Shown one piece after another: positions 34,301 through 43,263 of a stretch of 64,000 bases of DNA. Every line of letters starts with the position of its first letter. The stretch's first letter is position 1. Origin of the DNA: Ruminococcaceae bacterium UBA1375 (GTDB lineage Bacteria; Bacillota; Clostridia; Oscillospirales; Ruminococcaceae); contig DBRF01000010.1 in the NCBI GenBank assembly GCA_002305795.1, positions 27,300 to 91,299 of the forward strand, in the 5' to 3' direction. A program made the translations under genes and the position numbers. Under the pieces are notes generated by a model. The model was not told where the DNA came from, searched no databases, and worked only from the letters and a program-made list of their open reading frames with translations.

Positions 34301-34638
34301 TGGATGGCATAGAATTTAAAGAACTGTTCAAGGTAGCTGTGGAAACACTGAGGGAAAAGACAATCACTCCGCTGTTGGAAGCAGACGCAACCTATCAGGA
34401 GGACTCTGATAATGAGGGGATTGCGGAAATGCACTATCTCCAGTTGGATTTGACAGAGGAACAGCGGAAAGTCTGTAACCGTTTGCTTGAATGCCGGGAT
34501 AAACAAGATATTGAGTATGCTACCCACGCATATATCGCAGGGCTGTATGACGCTTTCCGCATAATGGCGGTATTGTTCCCTGACAAGTGGGACACAGACG
34601 ATATATGGGAGCTGCTTTCAGCGAAAGTCAACAACTGA
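34297..34638 (+). CDS. DUF6809-like ICE protein
   Basis: 113 residues, acidic and helical, starting at an ATG that overlaps the previous stop by 4 bases. LLEADATYQEDSDNEGIAEMHYLQLDLTEEQRKV and IEYATHAYIAGLYDAFRIM recall the DUF6809 family of Tn1549-like elements. Role unknown; it precedes parA and may be in one transcript with it. Confidence 0.7.
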   Translation: MMDGIEFKELFKVAVETLREKTITPLLEADATYQEDSDNEGIAEMHYLQLDLTEEQRKVCNRLLECRDKQDIEYATHAYIAGLYDAFRIMAVLFPDKWDTDDIWELLSAKVNN

Positions 34639-34758
34639 ATATTGAGGATTTTACATAGCCGATTGGTATCAAAGCCAGTCGGCTTTTTTGCGTTCTGCGG
34701 AACTTTACATAGCCACCCTGACAAAGTGGCTAAATTTATGCGAAAGGAGGACGCATTT

Positions 34759-35586
34759 ATGTCAAACTGCAAAGTGATTGCTCTGACAAACCAGAAAGGC
34801 GGTGTCGGCAAGACCACCACAGCGGTCAATCTGGGCGTGGGACTGGCACAGCAGGGAAAAAAGGTGCTGCTCATCGACGCCGATGCGCAGGCAAACCTTA
34901 CAATGGCGTTGGGATATAACCGTCCTGACGACCTGCCCTTTACCCTCTCCACCGTGATGCAGGACATCATCGACGATAAGACGGTTGATGTCTCGCAGGG
35001 GATTATCCATCACAAGGAAGGCGTTGACCTTATCCCGTCCAACATTGAGCTGTCCGGTCTGGAGGTAAGGCTGATCAATGCCCTGAGTCGTGAGAGTGTC
35101 CTGAAAACCTATGTGAATGAGGTCAAAAGGGATTACGACTTTGTGCTGATCGACTGTATGCCGAGCTTGGGAATGATAACCATCAATTCTCTGGCGGCGG
35201 CTGACAGCGTGGTTATCCCGACGCAGCCCCACTATCTTTCTGCAAAAGGTCTGGAGCTGTTGCTTCGCACAGTGTCAAAGGTTAAGCGGCAGATAAACCC
35301 CAGACTGCGGATCGACGGTATCCTGATGACGATGGTCATGCCACGGACAAATATCTCCAAAGACATCATCTCATCCGTCAAAAGCGCATACGGACAGAAA
35401 ATCAAGGTGTTTGATACCCAGATACCCCACTCCGTCCGTGCTGTGGAAGCCACCGCAGAAGGTAAGAGTATTTTTGCCTATGACAAAGGCGGTAAGGTTG
35501 CCGCTGCCTATGAGCAATTCGCAAAGGAGGTGGTAGAGATTGGCGAGAAGCAGAGGAAACAAAATCGAGCTGACCGCTTACGATGA
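34759..35586 (+). CDS. parA: ParA/Soj-family partition ATPase
   Basis: Deviant-Walker ATPase, 275 residues from the ATG at 34759 behind AAAGGAGG. KGGVGKTTTAVNLGVGLAQQGKKVLLIDADAQANLT supplies the signature Lys and P-loop; DCMPSLGMITINSL carries the switch II Asp. It probably stabilises the excised, replicating form together with ParB, which overlaps it by 47 bases. Confidence 0.93.
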   Translation: MSNCKVIALTNQKGGVGKTTTAVNLGVGLAQQGKKVLLIDADAQANLTMALGYNRPDDLPFTLSTVMQDIIDDKTVDVSQGIIHHKEGVDLIPSNIELSGLEVRLINALSRESVLKTYVNEVKRDYDFVLIDCMPSLGMITINSLAAADSVVIPTQPHYLSAKGLELLLRTVSKVKRQINPRLRIDGILMTMVMPRTNISKDIISSVKSAYGQKIKVFDTQIPHSVRAVEATAEGKSIFAYDKGGKVAAAYEQFAKEVVEIGEKQRKQNRADRLR

Positions 35587-36487
35587 CCTTTTTGAAACAG
35601 ACGAAAGTCGTGCGGAGGCTGCCTTAAGCAAGATACGGGAAATCCCCATATCGGAGATTGACGAGTTCCCAGACCATCCGTTTAAAGTCTTAATGGATGA
35701 AGATATGGAACAGCTTGTTGAGAGTATCAAGCGAAATGGCGTAATGACCCCGGCGACTGTCCGGCTCAAGGAGGACGGACGGTATGAGCTTATCAGCGGA
35801 CACAGACGCAAAAAGGCGTGTGAGCTTGCGGGACTGGAAACCTTGAAATGCGAGGTCAAGGAGCTGACCCGTGATGAAGCAATCATCATTATGGTAGAGA
35901 GCAACCTGTAACGCTCCACGATCCTGCCAAGTGAGAAAGCCTTTGCCTACAAAATGCGGCTTGAAGCGATGAAGCGTCAGGCAGGCAGACCAACCAAAGA
36001 TAATTATTCCCCAGTGGGAAATAATTTAGAGTTTGCCACTTCAAGCGATGAACTTGCCGAGAAGGTGGGCGAGAGCAAAAATCAAATTTTCCGCTATATT
36101 CGCTTGACCGAGCTTGTTCCTGAAATCCTGCAAATGGTTGACGAAAGGCAGATTGCGTTCCGCCCTGCGGTGGAAATCTCCTATCTGTCCGAGGAACAGC
36201 AGTACACTCTGCTTGAAGCGATGGAATACAACGACGCTACCCCTTCACTGGCGCAGGCTATCAAGATGAAGAAATTTATGCAGGACGGAAAGCTCACAGA
36301 TGAGGTTATCCAGTCCATCATGCAGGAGGAAAAGCCAAACCAGAGGGAAAAGCCCGCTTTCCGTGATGAACGGATAACCAAGCTCATCCCTAAGACTGTC
36401 CCCAAAGGGCAGGAAACCGACTTCGTGGTCAAGGCGTTGGAGTTCTACAACCGCCATTTGCAGCGGAGCAAAGACCGTGAACGATAG
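35540..36487 (+). pseudogene. parB: ParB-family partition protein interrupted by an in-frame TAA
   Basis: A TTG at 35540 (AAAGGAGG upstream) opens a frame of 123 codons with the ParB/Spo0J start (IREIPISEIDEFPDHPFKV, YELISGHRRKKACELAG, DEAIIIMVESNL). It ends at TAA 35909-35911. The same frame then continues to 36487 (STILPSEKAFAYKMRLEAMKRQ, the HTH and C-terminal parts). The intact paralogue at 60874-61728 reads VDSNLQRENILPSERAFAYKMK here, so the TAA replaces a Gln codon. Either it is a CAA-to-TAA nonsense mutation, or read-through or internal re-initiation (ATG 35954) yields two pieces. Confidence 0.88.
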
Positions 36488-36667
36488 CCACACACCGAGG
36501 GCGAGGTCTGTCCATTGGAGGATAGCCATTTTTTTGCTTCCCCCTCTCCACACCTCTCCCCCTTAACTACTGCCAGTTACTGTCCGAAGAAAGAAAACTA
36601 TTGAGCTGCCATAAGGCGGCTTTTTCTCGGTTAGTAAGGCATATTCAATCAAAATCAGGAGGTAACT

Positions 36668-39600
36668 ATGAAATTCCCTAAATTATTCAAAAGGGCTGCG
36701 GCTGTTCTGATGGCTGCGGTCACAACGCTGTCCGTACTGCCTGCGACCACGGCGTTTGCTGCGGGAGATATAGGCACGATTTCCTTTAGCCACACTTACG
36801 ACAGGAACGGGAACGCCATACGGTACAATTCCAGTGATGTATTCGACGGATACACCGCAGGAGGAACGGGAAACTATCACTACCGTATGTATGTGGATGG
36901 CGACACAGCGTTCTGTATTCAGCCGGGTGTCCCCTTAAGAACGGGAAATACCCTGCAGAAAAACTCATCGGAGACTTGGAACGCCCTCTCCGCCAACCAG
37001 AAAAAAGCGGTGGGGCTTGCCCTGCTCTATGGGTATCAGGGCAACCGGGGCAGTCTTCCCGGCAGCGACGATGAAAAATGGCTCGCCACGCAAACTCTTG
37101 TGTGGGAGTTTGTGACGGGATGCAGGGAGTCTACCGGCTCTTATCAGCAGACAAGCCAGAAGATTTATAATGTCAACTTTGGCTCGAATTATCCTAACAG
37201 TGGTGCTGTTGAGGTCTACAACCAGATCGTGTCCCTGATGAGCAGGCACAATACCATACCGAGCTTTATGTCGGGCGGCGCAAATGACATCACAAAAGAG
37301 CTGTCCTATCAGGACGGGAAATACACGCTGACCCTGACCGACAATAACGGTGTGCTGTCCGAGTATTCCTTTGCTTCGTCCGACAGCAAGGTAAGCGTGG
37401 CGAAGTCCGGCAATCAGCTCATCATCACATCAGAAACCGCATTTGACGGGTCGGTACGCATTACTGCCACAAGGAGCAATGTGCCGACAGTCAGCAGCAG
37501 CGCAAAGATAATCGCCTATGGTGACCCCAGCTTGCAGGATGTAGTCACGGGCGTGGAAAATGCTGACGCTGTGCGGGCATACCTGAACGTGGAGACGCCC
37601 ACTGGCACGATTGCCCTGAAAAAGACTTCCGAGGATGGCGTGGTTGCAGGCATTTCCTTTGTCATCAAGGGCGAAAAGAACTTTAACCAGACCGTTACCA
37701 CGGACGAGAATGGCAACATTACCGTGGAGGGCTTATTCCCCGGCACTTACACTGTTACGGAGCAGTCCATCGACAAATATGAGCCGCAGGAAACCCAGAC
37801 CATCACGCTCATCGGCGGCAAGACCACCACGGTCAACTTCAATAATACCTTGAAGCGTGGCAGCCTTGAGGTGGTAAAGACTTCCGAGGACAGCCTTGTG
37901 GAAGGCGTGACCTTCCATCTGTATGGGACTTCCTTAAGTGGGCTTGCGGTGGATGAGTACGCTGTGACCGATGCCAACGGAGTGGCAAGGTTTGAGAATG
38001 TCCTCATCAGCGGCAACACCCCGTATGTCCTTGAGGAAGTGGATACCGCTGTCCGCTATGTCGTTCCCGCATCCCAGACTGCACCCATTGAGTGGAACAA
38101 GGTCACGGAGCGCAGCTTTACAAACATCCTCAAGAAATTCAATGTGACCGTGACTAAGACTGATGCGGAAACGGGAATGCCGCAGGGCGATGCTTCCCTT
38201 GCGGGCGCAGTTTACGGTATTTATAAAGGCGAGGAACTGATTGACACTTATACCACAGACGAAAACGGGCAGTTTACCACCGACTACTATGTGTGCGGCG
38301 ACGACTGGAGCATCCGTGAAATCAGCCCGTCCGAGGGATATTTGCTCGATGAGACAATCCACCATGTGGGCGCAGAGCCAGAGCTTTACTCGGTGGAACG
38401 GAACACCACGAAAAATGATGTGAATGAGCAGGTCATCAAAGGAAATATCGCTATCATCAAGCACACGGATGACGGGGAAACTCAGATTGAGACACCCGAA
38501 GAAGGCGCAGTTTTTGAAGTCTTTTTGAAATCCGCAGGCAGCTATGGGGACGCAAAGGAAAGCGAGCGTGACATCCTGACCTGCGACGAGAACGGTTTTG
38601 CCCAGACAAAAGACCTGCCTTATGGTATCTATACCGTGAAGCAGACTTCTGGATGGGAAGGTCGTGAGCTGATGAAGCCATTTGATGTGTTTATCAATTC
38701 TGACGGTCAGACCTACCGCTATCTGATCAATAACGCCAACTTTGAGAGTTATATCAAGATCGTGAAAAAGGACGCCGAAACGGGCAACACCATCCCCTAT
38801 GCCGGGGCAGGCTTCCAGATTTATGACCCCAATGGCGAGCTTGTAACGATGACCTACACCTACCCCGAAGTGACGACCATTGACACTTTCTATACCACAG
38901 CGGATGGCGACCTTATCACGCCCCAGACCCTTGAATACGGGAAGGGATATTCTCTTGTAGAGGTGCAGGCTCCGTATGGGTATGTGCTGAACTCCGAGCC
39001 AGTCTATTTTGATGTGGTGCAGGAGGACTCCGCTGAGGAAAGCGGCATCACAGTCATTGAAGTGGTCAGGGAAAATGTAGCGCAGAAAGGCACGATTACC
39101 GTGGAAAAGACGGGCGAGGTATTCTCAACCGTAGCAGGCGACAAGGGGCTGTATCAGCCAATCTTTTCCGCCAGTGGGCTTGAGGGAGCTGTCTATGAGA
39201 TTACCGCAGCCGAGGACATCTATACTCTGGACGGGACACTCAGGGCTTCTAAAGGCGAAGTCGTGGACACGATTACCACAGGTGCGGACGGTACAGCAAA
39301 GAGCAAGGAACTGTATCTTGGCAGATATGAAGTCAGGGAAACCAAAGCCCCGTATGGCATGGTGCTGAATGGGGAAACGCATACCGTGGAGCTTGTGTAC
39401 GCAGGTCAGGAGGTTGCGGTCACAGAAACTTCCACGAGCTTCTACAATGAGAGACAGAAGGTGGAAATTGACCTCATCAAGAGCCTTGAGGTGGACGAAG
39501 CCTATGGCGTGGGCAATAACGGGGAAATCTTTGATGTTTCCTTTGGACTGTACGCTGCGGAGGAACTGACAGCCGCCGACGGTACTACAATTCCCGCTGA

Positions 39601-40813
39601 CGGTCTGATTGAGGTCATTACCCTTGACGAGAACGGTCACGGGAAAGCCATCAGCGACCTGCCGATGGGCAGCTACTATGTGCAGGAAATCAGCACGAAC
39701 TCCGCTTATCTGAAAGATGATACCAAATACCCTGTTGTCTTTGAGTACGCAGGTCAGGAAACCGCACTGGTGTCCATCACTGCCAACGAGGGCGAAGCCA
39801 TTGAAAACGACCTGATCTATGGCTCAGTCAGCGGCAAGAAGTACGATGAGGACGGGAACGCTTTAGGCGGTGCGCTCATCGGTATCTTTAAGACGGGTAC
39901 GGAAGAATTTACAGCCGAAACAGCAATCCAGACGACCACATCAGCCGATGACGGTAGTTTTTCTTTTGAGAAAGTGCCTTACGGGACTTGGATTATCCGT
40001 GAGATTGAAAGCCCGACAGGTTTTGTACTCTCCGATGAGGAAATCCCTGTGACCATTGGCGGCGTGGACGAAGTTGTGGAAGTCGAGCTTGTCAATGAGT
40101 TCATCACGGGCAGCATCGAGCTGACAAAGGTGGACGAGGACTATCCCGACAACAAGCTGACGGGTGCGGTCTTTGAAGTCTATGCCGACAAGAACGGGGA
40201 CGGACAACTGGACGATGGCGACGAGCTTTTAGGAGAAATGGCGGAGCTTGGCGATGGTGTGTACCAGATGAGTGACCTGCGCTATGGCAAGTACCTTGTC
40301 CGTGAGACAAAAGCTCCCGAAGGCTTCCTGCTCGATACCAATGTCTATCCCGTATCCATTGAGGAAGATGGGAAGATTTATACCGTTGAGAATGAGGCAG
40401 GCGTCGGCTTTATCAACGCAGCCCAGAAAGGCTCTTTAAAAATCGTCAAGACTTCCTCTGACGGTAAGGTGGAGGGCTTCTCTTTCCGAGTGACGGGCAA
40501 AGATTATGACCAGACCTTTACAACCGATGCCAATGGCGAAATTCTCATTGAAGGCTTGCGCATTGGCGAATACACCGTATCCGAGGTCAGCGACGATGCT
40601 TCCGCAGGCTATATCCTGCCCGCCGAAAAGCAGGCAACCGTCAAGACCGATGCCACGACCATCGTAGAGATGCACAATGAGCTGAGGGAAACCCCGAAAA
40701 CGGGCGATGACTTCAATCCTGCGCTCTGGGCAGGTCTGGCGGCTGTTTCCGTGATTGGCGCAGGCGTTTTAGGATTTGTTGGCTTTAAGAACAGAAAGAA
40801 AAAGGAGGACTAA
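36668..40813 (+). CDS. Large cell-wall-anchored thioester/SpaA-repeat surface protein
   Basis: 1381 residues. A signal peptide ends near TAFA (residue 31). A TQXA-type thioester domain follows, with Cys83 in AFCIQPG and the TQ pair at 141-142 (WLATQTLVWEF). From about residue 305, ten SpaA/CnaB-like beta repeats run in series, most with the Lys-start (xxLxKTxEDG), a central Asp and a late Glu (YTVTEQ, YEVRETKAPYG, WIIREIESPTGF) that form isopeptide bonds in the family. A sorting signal TPKTGD, membrane helix and KNRKKKED tail end it. It is probably a sortase-attached adhesin that covalently grips a host or partner surface and may aid mating contact. AGGAGG precedes the ATG. Confidence 0.92.
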   Translation: MKFPKLFKRAAAVLMAAVTTLSVLPATTAFAAGDIGTISFSHTYDRNGNAIRYNSSDVFDGYTAGGTGNYHYRMYVDGDTAFCIQPGVPLRTGNTLQKNSSETWNALSANQKKAVGLALLYGYQGNRGSLPGSDDEKWLATQTLVWEFVTGCRESTGSYQQTSQKIYNVNFGSNYPNSGAVEVYNQIVSLMSRHNTIPSFMSGGANDITKELSYQDGKYTLTLTDNNGVLSEYSFASSDSKVSVAKSGNQLIITSETAFDGSVRITATRSNVPTVSSSAKIIAYGDPSLQDVVTGVENADAVRAYLNVETPTGTIALKKTSEDGVVAGISFVIKGEKNFNQTVTTDENGNITVEGLFPGTYTVTEQSIDKYEPQETQTITLIGGKTTTVNFNNTLKRGSLEVVKTSEDSLVEGVTFHLYGTSLSGLAVDEYAVTDANGVARFENVLISGNTPYVLEEVDTAVRYVVPASQTAPIEWNKVTERSFTNILKKFNVTVTKTDAETGMPQGDASLAGAVYGIYKGEELIDTYTTDENGQFTTDYYVCGDDWSIREISPSEGYLLDETIHHVGAEPELYSVERNTTKNDVNEQVIKGNIAIIKHTDDGETQIETPEEGAVFEVFLKSAGSYGDAKESERDILTCDENGFAQTKDLPYGIYTVKQTSGWEGRELMKPFDVFINSDGQTYRYLINNANFESYIKIVKKDAETGNTIPYAGAGFQIYDPNGELVTMTYTYPEVTTIDTFYTTADGDLITPQTLEYGKGYSLVEVQAPYGYVLNSEPVYFDVVQEDSAEESGITVIEVVRENVAQKGTITVEKTGEVFSTVAGDKGLYQPIFSASGLEGAVYEITAAEDIYTLDGTLRASKGEVVDTITTGADGTAKSKELYLGRYEVRETKAPYGMVLNGETHTVELVYAGQEVAVTETSTSFYNERQKVEIDLIKSLEVDEAYGVGNNGEIFDVSFGLYAAEELTAADGTTIPADGLIEVITLDENGHGKAISDLPMGSYYVQEISTNSAYLKDDTKYPVVFEYAGQETALVSITANEGEAIENDLIYGSVSGKKYDEDGNALGGALIGIFKTGTEEFTAETAIQTTTSADDGSFSFEKVPYGTWIIREIESPTGFVLSDEEIPVTIGGVDEVVEVELVNEFITGSIELTKVDEDYPDNKLTGAVFEVYADKNGDGQLDDGDELLGEMAELGDGVYQMSDLRYGKYLVRETKAPEGFLLDTNVYPVSIEEDGKIYTVENEAGVGFINAAQKGSLKIVKTSSDGKVEGFSFRVTGKDYDQTFTTDANGEILIEGLRIGEYTVSEVSDDASAGYILPAEKQATVKTDATTIVEMHNELRETPKTGDDFNPALWAGLAAVSVIGAGVLGFVGFKNRKKKED

Positions 40814-40816
40814 GGA

Positions 40817-40909
40817 ATGGACGCTAAGACCATCATTGCCATCGTGCTTGTAGCGTTTACCGTAGGCGCAGCCATATGGCTAAATATCCGTAACAGAAAG
40901 AAGAAGTAA
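40817..40909 (+). CDS. 30-residue membrane peptide
   Basis: Very short gene starting 3 bases after the surface-protein stop, behind AAGGAGGACTAAGGA. The product is one hydrophobic helix (MDAKTIIAIVLVAFTVGAAI) with a basic RNRKKK tail. Similar mini-proteins follow the SpaA-type gene in related elements. Function unknown; a helper in secretion or sorting is a guess. Confidence 0.65.
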   Translation: MDAKTIIAIVLVAFTVGAAIWLNIRNRKKK

Positions 40910-40915
40910 GTGCGA

Positions 40916-40943
40916 AGGGGGCGGCGTTTTCATGCCGCCCCTT
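40916..40943 (+). terminator. Hairpin after the membrane peptide
   Basis: GGGGCGGC pairs with GCCGCCCC (40934-40941), with only three Ts. It may be a weak terminator or an mRNA-protecting hairpin. Confidence 0.5.
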
Positions 40944-40964
40944 TCCCATATATGGAGGTCAGAA

Positions 40965-41267
40965 ATGAGATACCTGAAAACCATTGAACGGAAAGTCAGG
41001 GCGATTTTGGCGCAGAATGAGGACGCCCGGAATGACGATATGGTGCTGTACCTTGTGCTGTGCAATGCCTGCCTGAAAGATGCGGGAGCTTTGCCCCTTG
41101 CGGAGATTATGACGCAGTACAAATATCTGGGGCTTCCGAGCTTTGAGAGCGTCAGCAGGACGAGGCGGAAGCTGCAGGCACGGTATCCAGAGCTTGCGGG
41201 TAGCCGCCCCGTGCGCAAAAAACGGAGCGCAGGCGAACACGATTACCGCAGATACGCCAAAGAATAA
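40965..41267 (+). CDS. Conserved ICE protein, phage-like
   Basis: 100 residues from the ATG at 40965 (GGAGGTC upstream). The region KTIERKVRAILAQNEDARNDD and SFESVSRTRRKLQARYPELAG resembles small phage/ICE proteins with a helix-turn-helix-like C-terminal half and basic tail. DNA binding is plausible but not shown. Confidence 0.65.
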   Translation: MRYLKTIERKVRAILAQNEDARNDDMVLYLVLCNACLKDAGALPLAEIMTQYKYLGLPSFESVSRTRRKLQARYPELAGSRPVRKKRSAGEHDYRRYAKE

Positions 41268-41278
41268 GGAGGCTGCCT

Positions 41279-41554
41279 ATGGAGAATGAAAAACGCATCA
41301 ATGGCGGTTATGAAATCATGGAGAGTTGTACGATCGGGAACAACGAGCTTGTCATCGGTCATAACGCCAAAGCCCCCAACCCGTATGTGTGTTGGTATTG
41401 CAAGGACGGATCGGATTATTTCTGGGGATATTACTGCAATCAGCTATCCGAAGCAAGGGAAAAGCTGATGGAGCGATACCAGAGGGAGTGCCGCCTGCCC
41501 TATAACAATCCCCCGTCCCAGAAAGTAAAAAGCGGGGATGACCGTGAGCGATAA
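41279..41554 (+). CDS. Small ICE protein, paralogue of the 41683 gene
   Basis: 91 residues behind AAGGAGGCTGCC. MENEKRINGGYEIMESCTIGNNELVIGHN aligns with the N-terminus of the protein at 41683 (EEKRMVGSYEVEQSIFIGEKEVLFGV), so the two share a domain. Aromatic, Cys-containing middle (YVCWYCKDGSDYFWGYYC). Function unknown. Confidence 0.7.
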   Translation: MENEKRINGGYEIMESCTIGNNELVIGHNAKAPNPYVCWYCKDGSDYFWGYYCNQLSEAREKLMERYQRECRLPYNNPPSQKVKSGDDRER

Positions 41555-41690
41555 GAAACGATATGACTGTACGACCTGCCCTTATCCCCGATACAAGGAC
41601 GGGTCGATCATCTTCTGCGATGTGTGTATGCGCAGGATTTTAGACGAGCAGAAAGCAAAAAAGCAGGGAAAGGAGCAAAGGGATGAGTGA
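41538..41690 (+). CDS. 50-residue zinc-ribbon-like protein
   Basis: An ATG at 41538 inside the end of the previous gene (17-base overlap) reads 50 residues with DCTTCPYPRYKDGS and IFCDVCMRRIL, four Cys in two CxxC pairs, then a Lys-rich tail. It overlaps the next gene by 8 bases. The tight nesting and Cys pattern support a real gene. Role unknown. Confidence 0.65.
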   Translation: MTVSDKKRYDCTTCPYPRYKDGSIIFCDVCMRRILDEQKAKKQGKEQRDE

Positions 41691-42285
41691 AGAAAAACGG
41701 ATGGTCGGCTCTTACGAGGTGGAGCAGAGCATCTTTATCGGAGAAAAAGAAGTGCTGTTTGGCGTCAGCAAAAAGGAGGAATACCCCTTTATGGTCTGCT
41801 ACTGCGATTACAACAATCCCCTCTCTGCCCCGTGGTACACGGAAGCAGTCGGGACAGATGATTATCTGGAAGCGATGGAGCTTTTCTGTGACCGGGTGCA
41901 GGCGCAGATTGTCCTGACCCGCAGCGAGCAGGAGAAATTTAAGTTTGATAAAACACCGTTTACCGCCGCTGACTGTATCCCGGATAAGAAAAGCAAGAGC
42001 ATCATCGGAAAGGTCGTTGTGATAGACGCTGAGCCGAAGCGGTATGAATACCAACACGCCGCCTATCAGCTCGTCCTTGCCGATGGCGGGAACGGTGCGT
42101 CCGGCGGCAGAGGTCAGGCGGTCTTTGGGACTTGCCTTGCCACAGGCGAGCGCAGCCGATGGGAACGGTATGATGTCCTCGGAGAAATCCGCCCGGAGCG
42201 TATGCCGCAGTGGGCAAAGGAAGCCCTGAACGCCATAAAAAATCAGGAAAAGGCGAAAAAGCCCCACAGCAGGGAGGAACGCTGA
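41683..42285 (+). CDS. Conserved ICE protein
   Basis: 200 residues, start behind AAAGGAGCAAAGG. The N-terminal domain is shared with the 41279 product. A central VVVIDAEPKRYEYQHAAYQLVLADGG and a GQAVFGTCLATGERSRWERYDVLGE region follow; the second half is typical of accessory proteins next to the giant helicase in Tn1549-like elements. No catalytic motif recognised. Confidence 0.75.
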   Translation: MSEEKRMVGSYEVEQSIFIGEKEVLFGVSKKEEYPFMVCYCDYNNPLSAPWYTEAVGTDDYLEAMELFCDRVQAQIVLTRSEQEKFKFDKTPFTAADCIPDKKSKSIIGKVVVIDAEPKRYEYQHAAYQLVLADGGNGASGGRGQAVFGTCLATGERSRWERYDVLGEIRPERMPQWAKEALNAIKNQEKAKKPHSREER

Positions 42286-42286
42286 T

Positions 42287-42982
42287 ATGGAGATACGCCC
42301 CCTGACCTTATCCGAACAGAAATACACCTATGCCCAGAGTACGCAGATCAGCGGGCAGACGGGAAATATCGGGCATCTCCGTGGCGATTTTGCCCACTCC
42401 GGCTATGGTTTTTATACCACTTGGTTTGATAACCGGGCGCAGTGGAAAACAGACGAGTTCAAGTCGGGGCTTGATGCGGTCATCAACGGGCTGCGTGAGG
42501 ATAAGATGCCCCTGCACAACCGCTATGATATGACTGACTTTTGCAGGCAGCATAAAGACAGTGCCTTTCCGGGGAATTACTGCACAGAGTATGGTTTCCG
42601 GGTGGATACGGAAAAACACGCTTTCCTCTTGCGGTGCAACCCCTCAAAGGGCGATTACAACTTTTACTGCTTCTGCTATGTGAGGGAATGGCTTGACAGA
42701 CATATCGGAAAAGCCGAGCAGGGTATCCGCTTTATCGACCCCCATTACAAGGAACTGTTTCGTATCCCTGATGGCGGGAAAATCGTCATCACGACCTCGT
42801 GGGGAGAAAAGATGGAGCGTACCTGCCGCTTTATTGACGAGTACCATACAGAAATCGGCGGCAACCTCTACCATATCTGTGAGTTTGCCGAGCGTATGGC
42901 ACACAACGGGGCGACCTATGAGCCGAAGCAGACCGATACGCCGCCCCGGAAAGAAGCAAAACACAAGGACTATGAACGATAA
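42287..42982 (+). CDS. LPD28-type ICE accessory protein
   Basis: 231 residues starting one base after the previous stop. The C-terminal part (FRIPDGGKIVITTSWGEKMER and CRFIDEYHTEIGGNLYHICEFAERM) fits the large-polyvalent-protein-associated domain LPD28, a small domain often found with the giant methylase/helicase polyproteins. The N-terminal part is not recognised. Probably handles single-stranded element DNA; inferred only from context. Confidence 0.7.
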   Translation: MEIRPLTLSEQKYTYAQSTQISGQTGNIGHLRGDFAHSGYGFYTTWFDNRAQWKTDEFKSGLDAVINGLREDKMPLHNRYDMTDFCRQHKDSAFPGNYCTEYGFRVDTEKHAFLLRCNPSKGDYNFYCFCYVREWLDRHIGKAEQGIRFIDPHYKELFRIPDGGKIVITTSWGEKMERTCRFIDEYHTEIGGNLYHICEFAERMAHNGATYEPKQTDTPPRKEAKHKDYER

Positions 42983-42995
42983 GGAGGATGGGAAA

Positions 42996-43202
42996 ATGGC
43001 AGTCAACTCGAAAGCCATCAAAGTCTTGAATAAGGTCTTGGATGCCGGATTTACTGATGAGAAAGCCATTGCCGCTATGACGATTGACGACATTTTGAAC
43101 ATGCAGGGCGTTACGGTTGCGGACATCGGCATCATCAATGAGCTGCAGAAAAGCATTAAGGCGAACAAGGTCATCTCCTTTTTGGGAGGTGGCGGACAGT
43201 GA
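42996..43202 (+). CDS. Small ICE protein
   Basis: 68 residues from the ATG at 42996 behind AAGGAGGATGGG. Helical: NSKAIKVLNKVLDAGFTDEKAI, then a short DILNMQGVTVADIGIINELQ repeat-like helix pair. Gly-rich C-terminus. Family seen beside the giant ICE gene in Clostridia; function unknown. Confidence 0.7.
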   Translation: MAVNSKAIKVLNKVLDAGFTDEKAIAAMTIDDILNMQGVTVADIGIINELQKSIKANKVISFLGGGGQ

Positions 43203-43263
43203 GTACGGAGCTGATCGACCGTATAACTATTAAAAATTTAGAACGATAAGGAGGTGCAGATCA

